DNA of 64,000 nt, taken from Flavobacterium sp. J372. Its GTDB lineage: Bacteria > Bacteroidota > Bacteroidia > Flavobacteriales > Flavobacteriaceae. A program made the translations under genes and the position numbers. The stretch spans positions 2,822,001-2,886,000 of the forward strand of contig NZ_JAJOMZ010000004.1 in NCBI RefSeq assembly GCF_024699965.1. The letters are read 5' to 3'. Positions within the stretch are counted from its first letter, which is position 1. Every line of letters begins with the position of its first letter. The notes beneath the pieces are model-generated. The model was not told the DNA's origin. It saw only the letters and a list, made by a program, of their open reading frames with translations, and searched no databases. Shown piece after piece: positions 8,629 through 18,415 of the stretch.

Positions 8629-11114
8629 CTATATCCTAACATTCAGCTTAAGGCTGAAAACGCGGCTTGTAAGATAGTTAGGTATGCCGTACTGTGTCTG
8701 GGTATATACATCGCGCACCCATGTATTGGTTATGGCATTCTGGTTATTGAAAAGGTTAAATATCTCAAGTCCCAGCGAAAGCTCCCTGAATGCTGCCAGC
8801 CAATGGCCTTTTTCGTGCTGTTTCTTATCGTCAGCAAAAACATAGGCAAAACCGGCATCTGCACGGCGGTAATCATTCAGCCTTGACTGGTATTGGTATG
8901 GGTCGGCATATGATGGCGAGCCACCCGGCAAGCCGGTGTTATACACAAGGTTCAGGTACATTTTAAGGCTAGGTATGTTTGGCACATAATCCTGGAACAG
9001 GACACCGAATTTTAGCCTTTGGTCTGTTGGACGGGCAATGTAGCCACGGTCGTTCAGGTTCTCTTCCGTTTTCATGTAGCCAAAAGTAAGGTATGATTCC
9101 GTTCCCGGTACAAACTCACCGTTCAGGCGAAGGTCAAGCCCATATACATAAGCCACAGCATCGTTATTGGCTCGGTAGCGCAGGCGCACATTTTCAAGAG
9201 TATAGGTGTTCACATCGTCCATTTTCTTGTAATATGCCTCACTTACCAGCTTGAAAGGCCTGTCTTTAAACCTGAAACTGAAATCATTGCCGAATATCAC
9301 ATGTATAGAGCGCTGCGCCTTCACGTTCGGGCGAACGGTGCCCATACTGTCACGCAGCTCGCGGTAAAACGGCGGCTGGTGATACAAACCCCCGGCAAGC
9401 CTGAAAACCATATCTTTTTCCCAGGCAGGCTTCAGGGCAAGCTGCAAACGCGGACTTACAGTTACCTGACTGTTACCGCTGCCTGCTTTAGTCTCAACAA
9501 CCCATTGGTGGGCGCGCACACCACCATTCATAAACAATTCGGCATTGCCAAGGCTCACGCGGCGGCTCCACTGGGCATAACCCTGCAGGCGGTCAATCGT
9601 TACAAAATTAGTGGCCCTTACATTGGCAAACGGCACAAGCGGGCCATAGTATGGCTCATAAGGCTGCTCGTTTCGCGGCAGGTCAAGTATCGGGTTATTG
9701 ATAGAAAAACCGGCGCTATCTATCACCTCCCATTCCACCAGGCGGTCACGTATATCTTCGCGGGTGTATTTAAACCCCCACTCCACAAGGTTCTTGCCAA
9801 TATTATGATAGCCTTTCACTTCAGCATTGGCAATAAGGGCATCAAGGTTATTACGCGCGTGTGTAAGCTGTGAACCCAGTGACTGGCAGTTTACACAATT
9901 TCCAAAGCTGTCACTGCCAATATTGGTATCTACCTCGCCAATAGCATACTGCGCAAGGATGTCAAAATACTCCTGCTCCTGTGTATGGTATAGCGACCCA
10001 ATGACTTTAAACGTAAAATTATCTGAAACTTTGTAAGTAGATTTTAGCGCGCCGAAATAAGTTTCGTACTCGTCCTTTTCCTGCCCTTCATAAAATATGA
10101 GCAGCGCCCTCGGGTCATCAATCGTACCGAAGTTTGTCTGCCTGGTTAGCGGCCTGTAATGGTAATTATTTTGTGCTATGTTACCTAAAAAGCTTAATTC
10201 CCATCTGTCAGTCGGGGTGAAGTTTACCATAGCCTGTACATCGGTAAACGTCGGTTTAAACTCGGTTTCTGTATCCTGGCTGTTTACGAGAAGGCTGTTA
10301 TTGCGGTATCTCCCCCAATTATCCCGCTCCATTTTTTATTCTTACTAATACCTTCAAGCGTAAGGCTGGCGCCCAAAAAACTTGCCTCAAGCGCGGCGCT
10401 GTTTCGTAACGGACGGCGATACGTGATATCAAGCACGCTCGACATCTTATCACCATATTTGCTTTGGAAGCCACCCGCAGAAAAATCGACATTCTCTACC
10501 ATGGCAGTGTTAGTAAAGCTCAAACCTTCCTGCTGGCCTGAACGGATTAAGAACGGGCGGTATATCTCAAAATCTTCAACATACACAAGGTTTTCATCGT
10601 AGCTGCCCCCGCGTACTGCATATTGTGTACTAAGTTCGTTATTAGAGTTTCCACCAAGAAGTTTGATGATGTTCTCCACACCGGCATTAGCGCCCGGTAT
10701 ATTTTTTATTGTTTCAGGTGAAATTGTTGTAATACCCTCGACCCTTCGGCGGCCATTATCACCTGTTATTACTACACCTTTCATTTCGACAGTACCGGGA
10801 ATCATTACAATGTTAAACTCGAACACTTCTCCTGCAGGCAGCTCCACATTTTCAATTGATGACTCTGCAAAACTTACGTGATTGAAATACACGTGTACCG
10901 GCCTGCCGATAGGAAGTTCAAGCTTGTAAAATCCGGTTTTGTCGCTTACAGTACGTTTTGTGCCCTCAATATCGGCATAGTATATGGTTACACCATCAAC
11001 GGGCTGGCGGTTTTCATCGAGTATTACCCCAATTATTAAAGGTTTATTCTGGGCAAATGCCACAGCAGAGAACAGTACAAACAAAAGGGTAAAGAGCTTA
11101 TTTTTCTTTTTCAA
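8629..11114 (-). pseudogene. TonB-dependent receptor, frameshifted
   Basis: Two reading frames together encode one receptor of about 828 residues. The N-terminal part has a signal peptide ending AVAFAQ, a CarboxypepD_reg-type domain (IIGVILDENRQPVDGVTIYY) and a plug domain (IKNIPGANAGVENIIKLLGG, YAVRGGSYDENLVYVEDFEI). The C-terminal part is the 22-strand barrel, ending FSLKLNVRI with a terminal aromatic strand. Frames switch at a C5 run (plus 10312-10316): one added base gives continuous GIIGGRYRNNSLL. The likely start is TTG at 11114, directly before KKKNKLFTLLF, because upstream in-frame codons lie inside the M23 gene and would place residues before the signal peptide. The ligand is unknown. 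It may be intact in reality. Confidence 0.85.
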
Positions 11115-12816
11115 CAGCGGTTGTATTTTGAGTCCTGAAAAAATGTGTTTCAAAGGTAGCAGAATTTCCAACATTATCTGTAACAACCACTTTCAAATCG
11201 TTTCTGCCTTCGGCAACAATGCCGTCACTAAAACTGTGGCGTATAGTCTTTGTTTTATAATCATAGTGCATAAGCGCCCATTTCCCGTTGAGCCATGCAT
11301 CAAAGGTTGCAATGCCCGAAAGGTCGTCACTCATCTTCATACTGAACGAGCTCTTTTCACTGAGCCACTCTCCTTCATTAAAATCCGGCCCATAAATTTT
11401 TGGGGCTATGGTGTCCTGCGCCAGCGTTAAATCACCCAGCGTTTTTACCTTGGCTGTGAGCCTGCCTTCTTCCATATAGCTGTTATTATATGATATGCGC
11501 TTGCCGGTGTTACTTGCTATAAAAGTCTTCTTTAGCACTTCAGGTGAGAGGTGCTTCACATCAAACGAAACGGTTACAGCAGTATGTACCGGGACTGATG
11601 CATTGTGCAGGTGAAGCTCACCGTCTTTCACCTTAAAGTCCATATAAAAATCTTCATAAAAAGCATTGGCAGGAACGAATACCGAGATATTGTCTTTCGT
11701 AAAAATATGGTCGTTACCCGCTTTTACAAAGTATGGTGTAATAGTTTTGCTTTCAAGAACGCTGGCAGGCTTATCGCTATACTCTATACTCCCGTTGATG
11801 ATACTCATATTACCATGAAAATCGCTTACCTCAATACGGAAATTCTTTACCTCCCCCGGAATGATGCTGAACTGCCCGTTGGTTTTGTTCACCTTGAGCA
11901 ATGACAGCGGGTATGGTGTTTTTATGAATAGTTTCTGGAAACGCTGCCCGGTGATGTACCAGTTTTTATAATCTATAAAATTGTTTACATAGCGCGATTC
12001 GTCAAACGCAAAGGTGTCGAACTTATAGCTGAACGCTGAAGTGCCATTGTAGAAAAGCTCTGCTTTGTAAATGCCATTAGCGCCGGAGCTGCCTGTAGAC
12101 TTATCGGTAGCCTGTATGGCAAAACCTATGTTGCCTTTGGCGTATATTTTATCGGCCAGGTAAGTGCCGTCTTTCTGTAGCTTCAGGTTGAGCAGATAAG
12201 GTTTCTGAGATTCGTTCAACACTGCATCATTCCCTAACGGATACCCCATCAGCCCTTTGATGTCAGGCGCTTTGGTATCCTTCATTTTTTTGTTAAGCCC
12301 AAAATGCAGCGGGTTTATGATCATTTCGCTTTTTGTGTCGCGGTACTCAAAATGCAGGTGCGGCCCGCCGGAACCACCTGAGTTGCCGGAAAGTGCGATA
12401 ATTTCACCCTTAGTAACCTTTATTTCTCCCGGCTTAGGAAACAGCTCCAAATCAAACGATTGTTTTTCATATTGCTTTGCCCTAACCCAGTCATCTATTT
12501 TCTTTGAGTAGCTTTCAAGGTGTCCGTATAGGGTGGTGTAGCCATTAGGGTGATCTATATACAGCGCCGTGCCGTAACCATAGGCTGATACGCGTATGCG
12601 TGATACAAAGCCGTCTGCCACCGCGTAAACAGGAAAGCCTGTTTTTTGTTTGGTACGGAAGTCGAGCCCTGCATGGAAATGGTTGGTACGTAGTTCGCCA
12701 AAGGTGCCCGATGCGTGAACCGGAAGGTCCATAGGCGAACGGAAATAATCCTGCGGATAATTGTATTGTGCAGACGCTGCAAAAGCAAAAAGTAAGGCCG
12801 GCAATAAAAATCTCAT
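11098..12816 (-). CDS. M23 family metallopeptidase
   Basis: This 572-residue protein has a signal peptide (MRFLLPALLFAFAASAQ) and a LytM/M23 domain in the first 165 residues. Zinc-site motifs are HFHAGLDF (His48, Asp52) and GGPHLHFEY (His153, His155), with LYGHLE between them (His99). The remaining 400 residues look like beta-sandwich domains of unknown role. It probably cleaves peptidoglycan cross-links or acts as a morphology factor in the periplasm. The stop overlaps the likely TTG start of the TonB receptor by about 17 bases, so the two are translationally linked. Confidence 0.92.
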   Translation of the reverse strand: MRFLLPALLFAFAASAQYNYPQDYFRSPMDLPVHASGTFGELRTNHFHAGLDFRTKQKTGFPVYAVADGFVSRIRVSAYGYGTALYIDHPNGYTTLYGHLESYSKKIDDWVRAKQYEKQSFDLELFPKPGEIKVTKGEIIALSGNSGGSGGPHLHFEYRDTKSEMIINPLHFGLNKKMKDTKAPDIKGLMGYPLGNDAVLNESQKPYLLNLKLQKDGTYLADKIYAKGNIGFAIQATDKSTGSSGANGIYKAELFYNGTSAFSYKFDTFAFDESRYVNNFIDYKNWYITGQRFQKLFIKTPYPLSLLKVNKTNGQFSIIPGEVKNFRIEVSDFHGNMSIINGSIEYSDKPASVLESKTITPYFVKAGNDHIFTKDNISVFVPANAFYEDFYMDFKVKDGELHLHNASVPVHTAVTVSFDVKHLSPEVLKKTFIASNTGKRISYNNSYMEEGRLTAKVKTLGDLTLAQDTIAPKIYGPDFNEGEWLSEKSSFSMKMSDDLSGIATFDAWLNGKWALMHYDYKTKTIRHSFSDGIVAEGRNDLKVVVTDNVGNSATFETHFFRTQNTTAVEKEK

Positions 12817-12935
12817 CGGGCTAAAATATAAAAAACCTCATAAAAAAGCACATGCTTTAATTATAAGTTATAACTGTGTGCATCATAATTTATTACGGCA
12901 TTTTCATAAATTAAATTACAATTTTTGCAAAACAG

Positions 12936-12965
12936 TTGGATATAAATAAAGGAATGCTAACTTTG
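12936..12965 (+). promoter_or_regulatory. Promoter for the coiled-coil/zapA operon
   Basis: TTG at 12936-12938 and TAACTTTG at 12958-12965 are separated by 19 bases. This is a full match to the Bacteroidota primary-sigma consensus, 28 bases before the first start codon. Confidence 0.8.
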
Positions 12966-12993
12966 TAAAATCATGTAATGAATAAAGGCTGCC

Positions 12994-13284
12994 ATGAGCG
13001 GATTAACCGAATTAGTTGATACTCTTGAAACTAAGCTTGCCAGGCTCTCCACAAAACTGGAGCAGCTGCGCAGGGAAAAACAAGAGCTGGAAAATAAAAT
13101 TTCAGAATCGGCATCGGTGATAAGCAGGCAGGCAGGCGAAATTTCAGACCTCAGGCAAAAGAATGAGACACTGAAGATGGCCAATTCATTGCTGGGCAGT
13201 GACGACAACAAAAGAGAGACGAAGCTCAAGATAAATTCATTGATCCGCGAAATAGATTATTGCATAGCGCAGCTGGCAGATTAA
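12994..13284 (+). CDS. Small coiled-coil protein upstream of zapA
   Basis: This 96-residue protein has heptad-rich helices over about residues 5-65 (LVDTLETKLARLSTKLEQLR and LENKISESASVISRQAGEIS) and a short C-terminal helix. It has no signal or membrane segment. It ends one base before the zapA start, so it is co-expressed with the FtsZ-ring protein. By analogy with coiled-coil Z-ring factors such as ZapB it may be a division partner of ZapA, but this is inference from position and architecture. Confidence 0.75.
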   Translation: MSGLTELVDTLETKLARLSTKLEQLRREKQELENKISESASVISRQAGEISDLRQKNETLKMANSLLGSDDNKRETKLKINSLIREIDYCIAQLAD

Positions 13285-13285
13285 T

Positions 13286-13579
13286 ATGGATGACAAGCTT
13301 AAGATAAAGATATCAATTGCCGACAGGGTGTACCCGCTTACGGTAAACCCCGCGCAGGAAGAGGGCCTGAGGACGGCCTCTAAAAAAATTGATGCCATGA
13401 TTAAGCAGTTTGAAGAAAACTATGCCGTGCGCGATAAGCAGGATGTACTGGCCATGTGTGCCCTGCAGTTTGCCGCACAAAGCGAGCAGAAGCAGATAGA
13501 TAATACTGCCGATGTGGAAAATGCGATGAAAAGGCTGGAAGAAATGAACATAGCCCTTGACGGACTTCTTTCTAAATAA
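13286..13579 (+). CDS. zapA: Cell division protein ZapA
   Basis: This 97-residue protein has the ZapA N-terminal strand (LKIKISIADRVYPLTVNPAQ), EEGLRTASKKIDAMIKQFEE, the conserved KQDVLAMCALQFA core and a C-terminal helix for coiled-coil tetramerisation. ZapA binds and bundles FtsZ filaments at mid-cell. It follows the coiled-coil gene with almost no gap. The 6S RNA gene and rny lie immediately downstream, an arrangement reminiscent of the zapA-ssrS linkage in proteobacteria. Confidence 0.92.
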   Translation: MDDKLKIKISIADRVYPLTVNPAQEEGLRTASKKIDAMIKQFEENYAVRDKQDVLAMCALQFAAQSEQKQIDNTADVENAMKRLEEMNIALDGLLSK

Positions 13580-13616
13580 ATATAAACCAACGTTCTTTAC
13601 ATACGTCAATAATACT

Positions 13617-13779
13617 GCCTACATTAGTACATATTTGATAAACTCAACGCCAATTTTTTAAAATGGGTGAATCGTCGCTACTATAGCATGCTGCCTTTGA
13701 GCAGATCCTTGAACAGCGGGTTAGCCCAAAACTTGTCTTTACGAGTTTATACAATACACCACTGATGTAGGCTTTTTTT
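13617..13779 (+). ncRNA. ssrS: 6S RNA (6S-Flavo type)
   Basis: A roughly 163-base non-coding stretch sits between zapA and rny. Its ends pair: GCCTACATTAGT (13617-13628) with ACTGATGTAGGC (13761-13772), a 12-bp stem with one G-U pair, followed by a T7 tract. The interior has further short pairings around an open centre, as in 6S RNAs that mimic promoter DNA and bind the housekeeping RNA polymerase. The position after zapA and the long closing stem fit the Bacteroidota 6S-Flavo family. Exact ends are estimated. No canonical TAnnTTTG promoter is seen just upstream, so it may be processed from the zapA transcript. Confidence 0.7.
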
Positions 13780-13806
13780 ATTTAAACCAACTTACACCTA
13801 ACAACT

Positions 13807-15369
13807 ATGGAAATAATTTTAGCAATCGCCGGCGTTATAGTCGGCGCCGCAATAGGCTTCATGATAGCCAAATCAATGGATAAGAAGAGCGCGACAGGCG
13901 TTCTTGAAAATGCGAAGAAAGAAGCGGCATCTATCATTAAAGATGCTACCAACCAGGGCGAAGCCCTTAAGAAAGACAAGCTTTTACAGGCCAAGGAAAA
14001 GTTCCTTGAGCTTAAGGCTGAGCACGAACAGGTGATACTGGGCAAAGACAAGAAAATTGCAGAAGCTGAAAAGCGCACCCGAGACAAAGAAAGCCAGGTT
14101 TCAAATGAACTTGCCAAGACCAAAAAACTCAGCGATGAACTTGAAACTAAAGTTGCCGATTACAACGCCCGTATTGAATACCTTGACAAAAAGCAACAGG
14201 AGATTGACAGGCTGCATACCAGCCAGGTTCAGCAGCTTGAAGTGATTTCTGGCCTTTCGGCTGAAGAGGCGAAAAGCCAGCTTGTGGAAAGCCTGAAGGC
14301 CGAAGCCAAGACCAGTGCTATGAGCCACATACAGGAAACTATTGAAGAGGCTAAGCTTACGGCACACCAGGAAGCTAAAAAAATAATCATAAGCACCATA
14401 CAGCGCGTGGGTACTGAAGAAGCGGTAGAGAACTGTGTATCAGTATTCAACATTGAGAGCGATGACGTAAAAGGCCGCATTATCGGCCGTGAAGGGCGTA
14501 ACATACGTGCGCTTGAGGCTGCTACCGGCGTTGAAATCATTGTTGACGACACCCCTGAAGCTATAATCCTTTCTTGCTTTGACCCTGTGCGCCGCGAGGT
14601 GGCAAGGCTTTCACTACACAAGCTGGTGACAGACGGGCGTATTCACCCGGCACGTATTGAAGAAGTTGTTGCCAAAACAGCTAAACAAATTGAAGACGAA
14701 ATTATTGAAGTAGGTAAGCGTACGGTTATCGACCTTGGTATACATGGCCTCCACCCTGAGCTTATTAAGATTGTGGGCCGTATGAAGTACCGCTCATCTT
14801 ATGGGCAGAACCTGCTACAACACTCGCGTGAGGTATCTAAACTTTGCGGCTTAATGGCTGCCGAACTTGGACTGAACGTGAAACTTGCCAAACGTGCCGG
14901 ACTACTGCACGATATAGGTAAAGTGCCTGATACTGAAAGTGACCTTCCGCACGCATTGCTAGGTATGCAGTGGGCAGAGAAATATGGTGAAAAAGAAGAA
15001 GTATGTAACGCTATTGGAGCCCACCACGACGAGATTGAGATGAAATCACTACTGTCACCTATTGTACAGGTGTGTGACGCAATTTCGGGTGCAAGGCCGG
15101 GCGCACGCAGGCAGGTGCTGGATTCTTACATACAACGACTGAAAGACCTTGAGGACATCGCCTACGGCTTCCAGGGCGTGAAGAGCGCTTATGCCATACA
15201 AGCAGGACGCGAATTGCGCGTAATTGTTGAAAGTGAAAAAGTAAGCGATGATATGGCCGCAAACCTTTCATTTGAAATATCTCATAAAATTCAGACTGAA
15301 ATGACTTACCCGGGCCAGGTAAAAATCACTGTAATCCGCGAAACAAGGGCCGTAAATATTGCAAAATAG
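13807..15369 (+). CDS. rny: Ribonuclease Y
   Basis: This 520-residue endoribonuclease has an N-terminal transmembrane helix (about 2-19), a long charged coiled coil (about 25-205), a KH RNA-binding domain with [20 protein letters not shown] (about 219-238), and an HD domain with QHSREV (about 339) and LLHDIGK (about 365-371). It initiates mRNA decay at the inner membrane. Length and domain order are family-typical. It follows the 6S RNA gene by under 30 bases and ends before a strong bidirectional terminator. Confidence 0.97.
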   Translation: MEIILAIAGVIVGAAIGFMIAKSMDKKSATGVLENAKKEAASIIKDATNQGEALKKDKLLQAKEKFLELKAEHEQVILGKDKKIAEAEKRTRDKESQVSNELAKTKKLSDELETKVADYNARIEYLDKKQQEIDRLHTSQVQQLEVISGLSAEEAKSQLVESLKAEAKTSAMSHIQETIEEAKLTAHQEAKKIIISTIQRVGTEEAVENCVSVFNIESDDVKGRIIGREGRNIRALEAATGVEIIVDDTPEAIILSCFDPVRREVARLSLHKLVTDGRIHPARIEEVVAKTAKQIEDEIIEVGKRTVIDLGIHGLHPELIKIVGRMKYRSSYGQNLLQHSREVSKLCGLMAAELGLNVKLAKRAGLLHDIGKVPDTESDLPHALLGMQWAEKYGEKEEVCNAIGAHHDEIEMKSLLSPIVQVCDAISGARPGARRQVLDSYIQRLKDLEDIAYGFQGVKSAYAIQAGRELRVIVESEKVSDDMAANLSFEISHKIQTEMTYPGQVKITVIRETRAVNIAK

Positions 15370-15412
15370 ACAATTTGGATAGTTTGGATTTTTCGACTGT
15401 TCGATATTAAAT

Positions 15413-15442
15413 AAAAAAGCATCCGTTGGCGGATGCTTTTTT
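15413..15442. terminator. Bidirectional terminator between rny and the response regulator
   Basis: AAAAAAGCATCCG-TTGG-CGGATGCTTTTTT is symmetric, with an A-tract on one side and a T-tract on the other. It can serve both the plus-strand rny and the minus-strand response regulator gene. Confidence 0.9.
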
Positions 15443-15461
15443 ACTACGGATATATGTGGTA

Positions 15462-15863
15462 TTAATTACCTTGTTTAGAAAAAATCATGTCCAGGTCTTC
15501 TTTACATACAGGCTTAAGCAGGTAATCTTTTACGATATTTCCAAATTCTTTCGCTTTGTTGATATCAACTTCGTTGTTTGATGAGCTTATCATATATACA
15601 GGTGACTTTTTTGGCAATGCCTGCATAAGCTGTGAGTATTCTTCAAGAAACTGCCAGCCGTTCATAATTGGCATGTTTACATCAAGCAAAATAAGATCGG
15701 GTAACTCAGCCGCATCAATATTTTTCTTTATATGTTCTATAGCTTCCTGCCCGTTATGAAAAAAAGAGACCGCTACATCTATACCATTTTGCTTCAAAAG
15801 GTTTTTGAAGAGGAAATGATAAATCTTATCATCATCAATCACGAATAATGTCTTAGGCTTCAT
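15462..15863 (-). CDS. Single-domain response regulator (CheY-like)
   Basis: This 133-residue receiver domain has the acidic pocket Asp10-12 (FVIDDDKIYHF), phospho-acceptor Asp61 (LILLDVNMPIMNGW), Ser93-95 at the switch position and Lys117 (LLKPVCKED). It has no output domain, so signalling must go through protein contacts or phosphotransfer. It overlaps the end of the upstream histidine kinase gene by 11 bases, making that kinase its probable partner. The NMPIMNGWQFLEEY pattern is typical of Bacteroidota stand-alone receivers. Confidence 0.93.
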   Translation of the reverse strand: MKPKTLFVIDDDKIYHFLFKNLLKQNGIDVAVSFFHNGQEAIEHIKKNIDAAELPDLILLDVNMPIMNGWQFLEEYSQLMQALPKKSPVYMISSSNNEVDINKAKEFGNIVKDYLLKPVCKEDLDMIFSKQGN

Positions 15864-17373
15864 CTTCGAAATATATTTTAAAGGTGGTACCCTTATTTAC
15901 TTCACTGTTAACTTCAATCCTTCCGCCCATGGCCTCCACCTGGTTTTTAGTAATAAACAAACCTATACCCCTTGAGTTTTGGTTTTTATGAAATGTTTTA
16001 TACATGCCGAAAAGAGAATTTTTATGCCTGCGCAAGTCAATACCCAAACCATTATCACTTACCGCTAATATCTTTTTACCATCAACAATTGAGAAATCAT
16101 AGGTAAGCATTGGTTTCCTGTCCGGGCTTGAGTACTTAATAGCATTGGTTGTAAAATTCAGCAATATACTCTCTAAATACGCAGGATTATAATTTACGGT
16201 TGCATCAAGCGGTATATTTATATCAACATTAACGCCGTGCTTGGTAATTTCATTGTGCAATATGTTAAGGATATTCTTGAGATAATGCCTCAGATTCAGC
16301 GGCTGCTTTTCAAGTTTAATTTCACTTTGTATTTCAACCAGTTCTTTAAGATGGCCAATGGTAATATTAAGCCCGTCACTAATAGCTTCAAGGTGCTGCA
16401 TCATCTCATCACGCTGCTCGGGCGGTGCAGCTTTGAATAAATCAAGCAGCATACGCAGGTTGCCTGCATGCGACCTTAAATTATGCGAAACAATATGTGC
16501 AAAATTACTTAGCTTATTATTTTGTGTACCTACAATATCAATTGTGCTGGCAAGCTCCATTTCCTTTTCCTTCAGCTGGGTAATATCTTTATGCACCCCC
16601 ATAGCCCTTACAGGCTTGCCTTTAGCATCAAAATGCACTACCCTTCCTCGGCTTAGCAGCCAGCGGTAAGTTCCATCAACCGTTTTTACACGGTAAATGC
16701 TTTCATAAGATATATTGGTATTTTTCAGGCTTATTTTCTGGGCTTTCTCCTGGCCTTTAAGGTCATCAGGATGTATCCGGCTGCGCCACTCTTCAAGCAG
16801 CATTGTTACAGCTTTCTCTTCCATGCCCAGAATCTTCATAGATTGCCCCGAAAGATAAACAGTATTTGCAGCGATATCCCAATCCCAGACACCTTCACTG
16901 GCAGCCTTAAGCGCAAATTCATACCGCTCTTCACTTATCTGAAGTTTAAGTTCCTGCTCTTTTTGGTCGGTAATATCACTGGCACGGCCATAAAAGCTTA
17001 TGACGCCATCAGGTTGTTTTTCAGGCTTTGCATTAATACGCATCCACCGCAACCCTTTTACCGGCAAGGTAAGCCTGAATTCGTGCTTCCAGGGCTCTAA
17101 ATTATGGGCTGCGTACTCTAGGCTTTCTATAAATCCCGCCCTGTCCTGCAGCATTATACGGTTGTCAAAAAAAATGAGGGTATCTTTTTTAAATTGGGTC
17201 GTGGTGAGCTCAAACAGCTCATTCACATTCTCGCTACAGTATGTAATTGTATAAATGTTATCACCATGGTAATCGAGCTTAAAAATAAGATCGGGCACCT
17301 GGTCTAGCAGTTTTTTATAGAAATCGCTCAGATTTTCGCCTTCGTGAAAATCAGGGCTTTCAACAAACTTCAT
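15853..17373 (-). CDS. PAS-domain sensor histidine kinase
   Basis: This 506-residue cytoplasmic protein has no transmembrane segment. It has two PAS/PAC modules (about 18-140 and 145-270, the second a PAS_3 type with WDWDIAANTVYLS and YRWLLSRGRVVHFD), a dimerisation helix with phospho-acceptor His297 in SHNLRSHAGNLR, and a HATPase domain with N-box LLNFTTNAIKYSS, G1 VSDNGLGID and G2 SRGIGLFI. HNLR after the histidine is a common Bacteroidota variant of the H-box. It is co-transcribed with the overlapping response regulator. The input signal is unknown; a soluble PAS kinase usually senses a cytoplasmic or membrane-permeant cue. Confidence 0.93.
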   Translation of the reverse strand: MKFVESPDFHEGENLSDFYKKLLDQVPDLIFKLDYHGDNIYTITYCSENVNELFELTTTQFKKDTLIFFDNRIMLQDRAGFIESLEYAAHNLEPWKHEFRLTLPVKGLRWMRINAKPEKQPDGVISFYGRASDITDQKEQELKLQISEERYEFALKAASEGVWDWDIAANTVYLSGQSMKILGMEEKAVTMLLEEWRSRIHPDDLKGQEKAQKISLKNTNISYESIYRVKTVDGTYRWLLSRGRVVHFDAKGKPVRAMGVHKDITQLKEKEMELASTIDIVGTQNNKLSNFAHIVSHNLRSHAGNLRMLLDLFKAAPPEQRDEMMQHLEAISDGLNITIGHLKELVEIQSEIKLEKQPLNLRHYLKNILNILHNEITKHGVNVDINIPLDATVNYNPAYLESILLNFTTNAIKYSSPDRKPMLTYDFSIVDGKKILAVSDNGLGIDLRRHKNSLFGMYKTFHKNQNSRGIGLFITKNQVEAMGGRIEVNSEVNKGTTFKIYFEDEA

Positions 17374-17390
17374 AGCAAAGTATTAAACCA

Positions 17391-17419
17391 CAAAAATAAC
17401 CTTAGTTTTAAAACCTCAA
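17391..17419 (-). promoter_or_regulatory. Promoter for the histidine kinase/response regulator pair
   Basis: On the minus strand, TATTTTTG (plus 17391-17398) matches TAnnTTTG, with TTG (plus 17417-17419) 18 bases upstream. The start codon follows about 18 bases after the -7 element. Confidence 0.7.
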
Positions 17420-17445
17420 AACGTTTTTTAACAGATTTTACTTAA

Positions 17446-18357
17446 TTATCTCCTTGGATGATAAGTATTTAATATATGATTTAAGAATTTTCTGTCAATA
17501 TGCATGTAAATTTCTGTGGTAGTGATAGATTCGTGCCCCAACATCATTTGTATTGAACGTAAATCAGCACCATTTTCAAGCAGATGCGTTGCAAAAGAAT
17601 GGCGGAAAGTGTGCGGGCTAATTTTCTTTTTCAGGCCTATATCATCCGCAAGCCTTTTAATTATTGTAAAAATCATGGCACGTGTAAGCCCCCTGCCCCG
17701 CCTGTTGAGGAACAATGTGTCTTCATGATTTTTAATTGCAGGGAAGCGCCCATTCTGCACATAGTCTGCAATGTCCTGCTGTGTTTTTTTTCCTATCGGT
17801 ACAAAACGCTGCTTGTTGCCTTTACCAGTAATACGGATGAACCCATCATCAAAAAACAGGTCGCTTAGCTTCAGTGTGGTCAATTCGCTTACACGAAGGC
17901 CGCAGCTATAGAGAACTTCAAGCATAGTTTTGTTCCTTATACCTATCTTATCTTCTTCATCTTGGTTGCCGGTAGTTTTTACAGCAGCAATCAGTGCATC
18001 AATCTCTGCAGTGGAAAGCGTGTCCGGCAGTTTTCGCCCAATTTTTGGCACTTCAATAAGTTCCATTGGGGTTTCTTTACGGTAATCTTCAAACATCAGG
18101 TAATTAAAAAAGCTTTTAAGGCCTGATATAAGGCGCGCCTTGGAACGCGGGTTAAGTTCTCCTGCAACACTGTACACGAACTGCTGAATTTCATCTTCCG
18201 TAATCTTTAATGGAGAAACGTCAATACTGTTCTCTTCAAGAAATTTAACCAGGCGTTCCACATCAAAAATGTAGCTAACTACCGAATTGTCAGACAACCC
18301 ACGCTCTATTTTAAGATATGAGCGATAGTCTTTAATGAATTTAATCCAACTTTTCAT
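17446..18357 (-). CDS. xerD: Tyrosine recombinase XerD
   Basis: This 303-residue recombinase has an N-terminal SAM-like core-binding domain (about 1-92) and a catalytic domain with Arg155 (SCGLRVSEL), His249 and Arg252 (HTFRHSFATH), His275 (LGHES) and nucleophile Tyr284 (TTEIYMHID). Length and motifs fit the housekeeping XerD that resolves chromosome dimers at dif, rather than a phage or element integrase. No element boundaries, excisionase or tRNA target lie nearby. It is divergent from the outer-membrane barrel gene at 18447. Confidence 0.93.
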   Translation of the reverse strand: MKSWIKFIKDYRSYLKIERGLSDNSVVSYIFDVERLVKFLEENSIDVSPLKITEDEIQQFVYSVAGELNPRSKARLISGLKSFFNYLMFEDYRKETPMELIEVPKIGRKLPDTLSTAEIDALIAAVKTTGNQDEEDKIGIRNKTMLEVLYSCGLRVSELTTLKLSDLFFDDGFIRITGKGNKQRFVPIGKKTQQDIADYVQNGRFPAIKNHEDTLFLNRRGRGLTRAMIFTIIKRLADDIGLKKKISPHTFRHSFATHLLENGADLRSIQMMLGHESITTTEIYMHIDRKFLNHILNTYHPRR

Positions 18358-18415
18358 ACAGGTTAAAGTTTTGTGAATTAAGAATTCCTTGACAAAGGTG
18401 CGTAAATACTTGCAA

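Noticed and set aside
9301..9873. 190-codon plus-strand open frame opposite the TonB receptor
   Set aside because: Antisense to the barrel region of the receptor; no start context or homology.
17446..18357. Tyrosine recombinase as the integrase of a mobile element
   Set aside because: It has the length and motifs of housekeeping XerD and no flanking attachment sites, phage genes or excisionase.
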